Shown: piece after piece, positions 6,883-7,416 of the stretch | How positions within the stretch are numbered: position 1 is the stretch's first letter | Layout: each line of letters begins with the position of its first letter | From: Campylobacteraceae bacterium | Lineage (GTDB): Bacteria; Campylobacterota; Campylobacteria; Campylobacterales; JALSKU01 | Assembly: GCA_015488975.1 (NCBI GenBank) | Contig: WFMT01000100.1 | Span: 1-7,416 of the forward strand | Length of the DNA: 7,416 bases | Reading direction: 5' to 3' | Position numbers and translations under genes: made by a program | The notes under the pieces: generated by a model | Told to the model about the DNA's origin: nothing | Databases searched by the model: none | Seen by the model: only the letters and a program-made list of their open reading frames with translations

Positions 6883-7416
6883 ATGCTAAAGCAAGGTTTC
6901 AAATATTTTATAATTATAATTTTTTTAAGTAGCTTTTCTTTTGCAGGTTTGATAGACGGCATCTCGCTAACTGTTAATAATGCCCCTATCACACTTTTAG
7001 AAATAAGCAATTATGCAAAAAAATTTAATATTCCTGTAAAAGTAGCTATGCGGGCACTTATACAACAAAAGATAGAAGATGCCCTTATAAAAAAATACCA
7101 TATTAGAGCTAATGATTCTGAAATAAAAAATAAAATAAAAAATATTAGCACAAAAGCCGGAATGACACTAAAAGGTTTCGATAAGTTTATCATCTCAACC
7201 GGAATCAGCTTAAAACAATATAAAATCGATTTATCTAAAAAAATAGAAAAAAGAAAGTTATATAAAAAAATAACTTTTAGCAAGATTCACAAAGCAAGTG
7301 AGAAAGATTTAAAAGCATTTTATAATAAACATATTGATATTTATTCAATGCCCTCAATGGTTGATGTAATTAAATATATCTCCAATGATAGAAATTCCCT
7401 TCACTCCATTATAAAT
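6883..7416 (+). CDS. SurA-like periplasmic chaperone / peptidyl-prolyl isomerase (3' end outside window)
   Basis: The first 178 residues are visible, open to the window edge. AAAGGA at 6871-6876 is the ribosome site. A signal peptide (1-21, MLKQG, hydrophobic FIIIIFLSSFSFA) is followed by GLIDGISLTVNNAPITLLEI (22-41), the usual opening of SurA_N domains (a V-N-x-x-x-I-T strand before the first helix). A helical chaperone domain then runs to about residue 150, with ALIQQKIEDALIKKYHI (58-74) and ASEKDLKAFYNKHIDIYSMP (138-157), the latter being the usual junction into a PpiC/parvulin domain, which is cut off. It resembles Campylobacter Cj1289, a SurA-like protein, more than PEB4. The family role is to hold unfolded outer-membrane proteins in the periplasm. 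It lies 93 bases behind an outer-membrane barrel gene. Whether the isomerase domain is complete cannot be seen. Confidence 0.82.
   Translation, partial: MLKQGFKYFIIIIFLSSFSFAGLIDGISLTVNNAPITLLEISNYAKKFNIPVKVAMRALIQQKIEDALIKKYHIRANDSEIKNKIKNISTKAGMTLKGFDKFIISTGISLKQYKIDLSKKIEKRKLYKKITFSKIHKASEKDLKAFYNKHIDIYSMPSMVDVIKYISNDRNSLHSIIN

Noticed and set aside
7011..7283. Reverse-strand hydrophobic open frame of 90 codons near the window end
   Set aside because: It is antisense to the helical, Lys-rich SurA-like domain; such regions routinely give hydrophobic shadow frames.

Overview
This 7.4 kb window is AT-rich and reads as chromosomal DNA of a Campylobacterota (Epsilonproteobacteria) species. The clues are an HP0958/FlgZ-type coiled-coil zinc-ribbon protein directly followed by waaA and an RluA-family pseudouridine synthase (from memory the same neighbourhood as Cj0706-Cj0708 of Campylobacter jejuni), a Cj1289-like SurA-type chaperone, and A/T-rich codon use. 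The double-sensor diguanylate cyclase and the outer-membrane cytochrome point to a free-living, chemolithotrophic type (Sulfurimonas, Sulfurovum or Arcobacter relatives) rather than a host-associated Campylobacter or Helicobacter. The genus is an inference. All genes I support lie on the + strand.

Layout. (1) 21-2943 is a tightly packed four-gene operon: flgZ-like, waaA (Kdo transferase), a DUF167/YggU protein and a compact RluA-family pseudouridine synthase. The genes overlap or are separated by about 10 bases, so translation is probably coupled. (2) A 97-base gap with a -10-like box precedes a 743-residue membrane sensor (3041-5272). It carries two different periplasmic solute-binding domains (NMT1/THI5-like, then SBP_bac_3), one membrane helix and an intact GGDEF domain with an I-site. 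(3) A 305-base very AT-rich gap holds a -10 box, a strong Shine-Dalgarno and helically phased direct repeats, and leads into the next gene. (4) 5578-6789 encodes a secreted single-haem protein whose remaining ~340 residues look like an outer-membrane beta-barrel. Its haem segment resembles the cytochrome domain of the Cyc2 cytochrome-porin family. It is visibly richer in G+C than its neighbours and ends at a strong stem-loop. (5) 6883 to the window end is the N-terminal part of a SurA-like periplasmic chaperone/peptidyl-prolyl isomerase, cut by the window edge.

How they might work together. The first operon is housekeeping (flagellar regulation, lipid A-core assembly, RNA modification). The second half is about the cell envelope and its environment: a ligand-responsive c-di-GMP synthase, a candidate outer-membrane electron conduit, and a chaperone of the class that helps barrels fold. 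No transposon, CRISPR array, tRNA or rRNA was seen.
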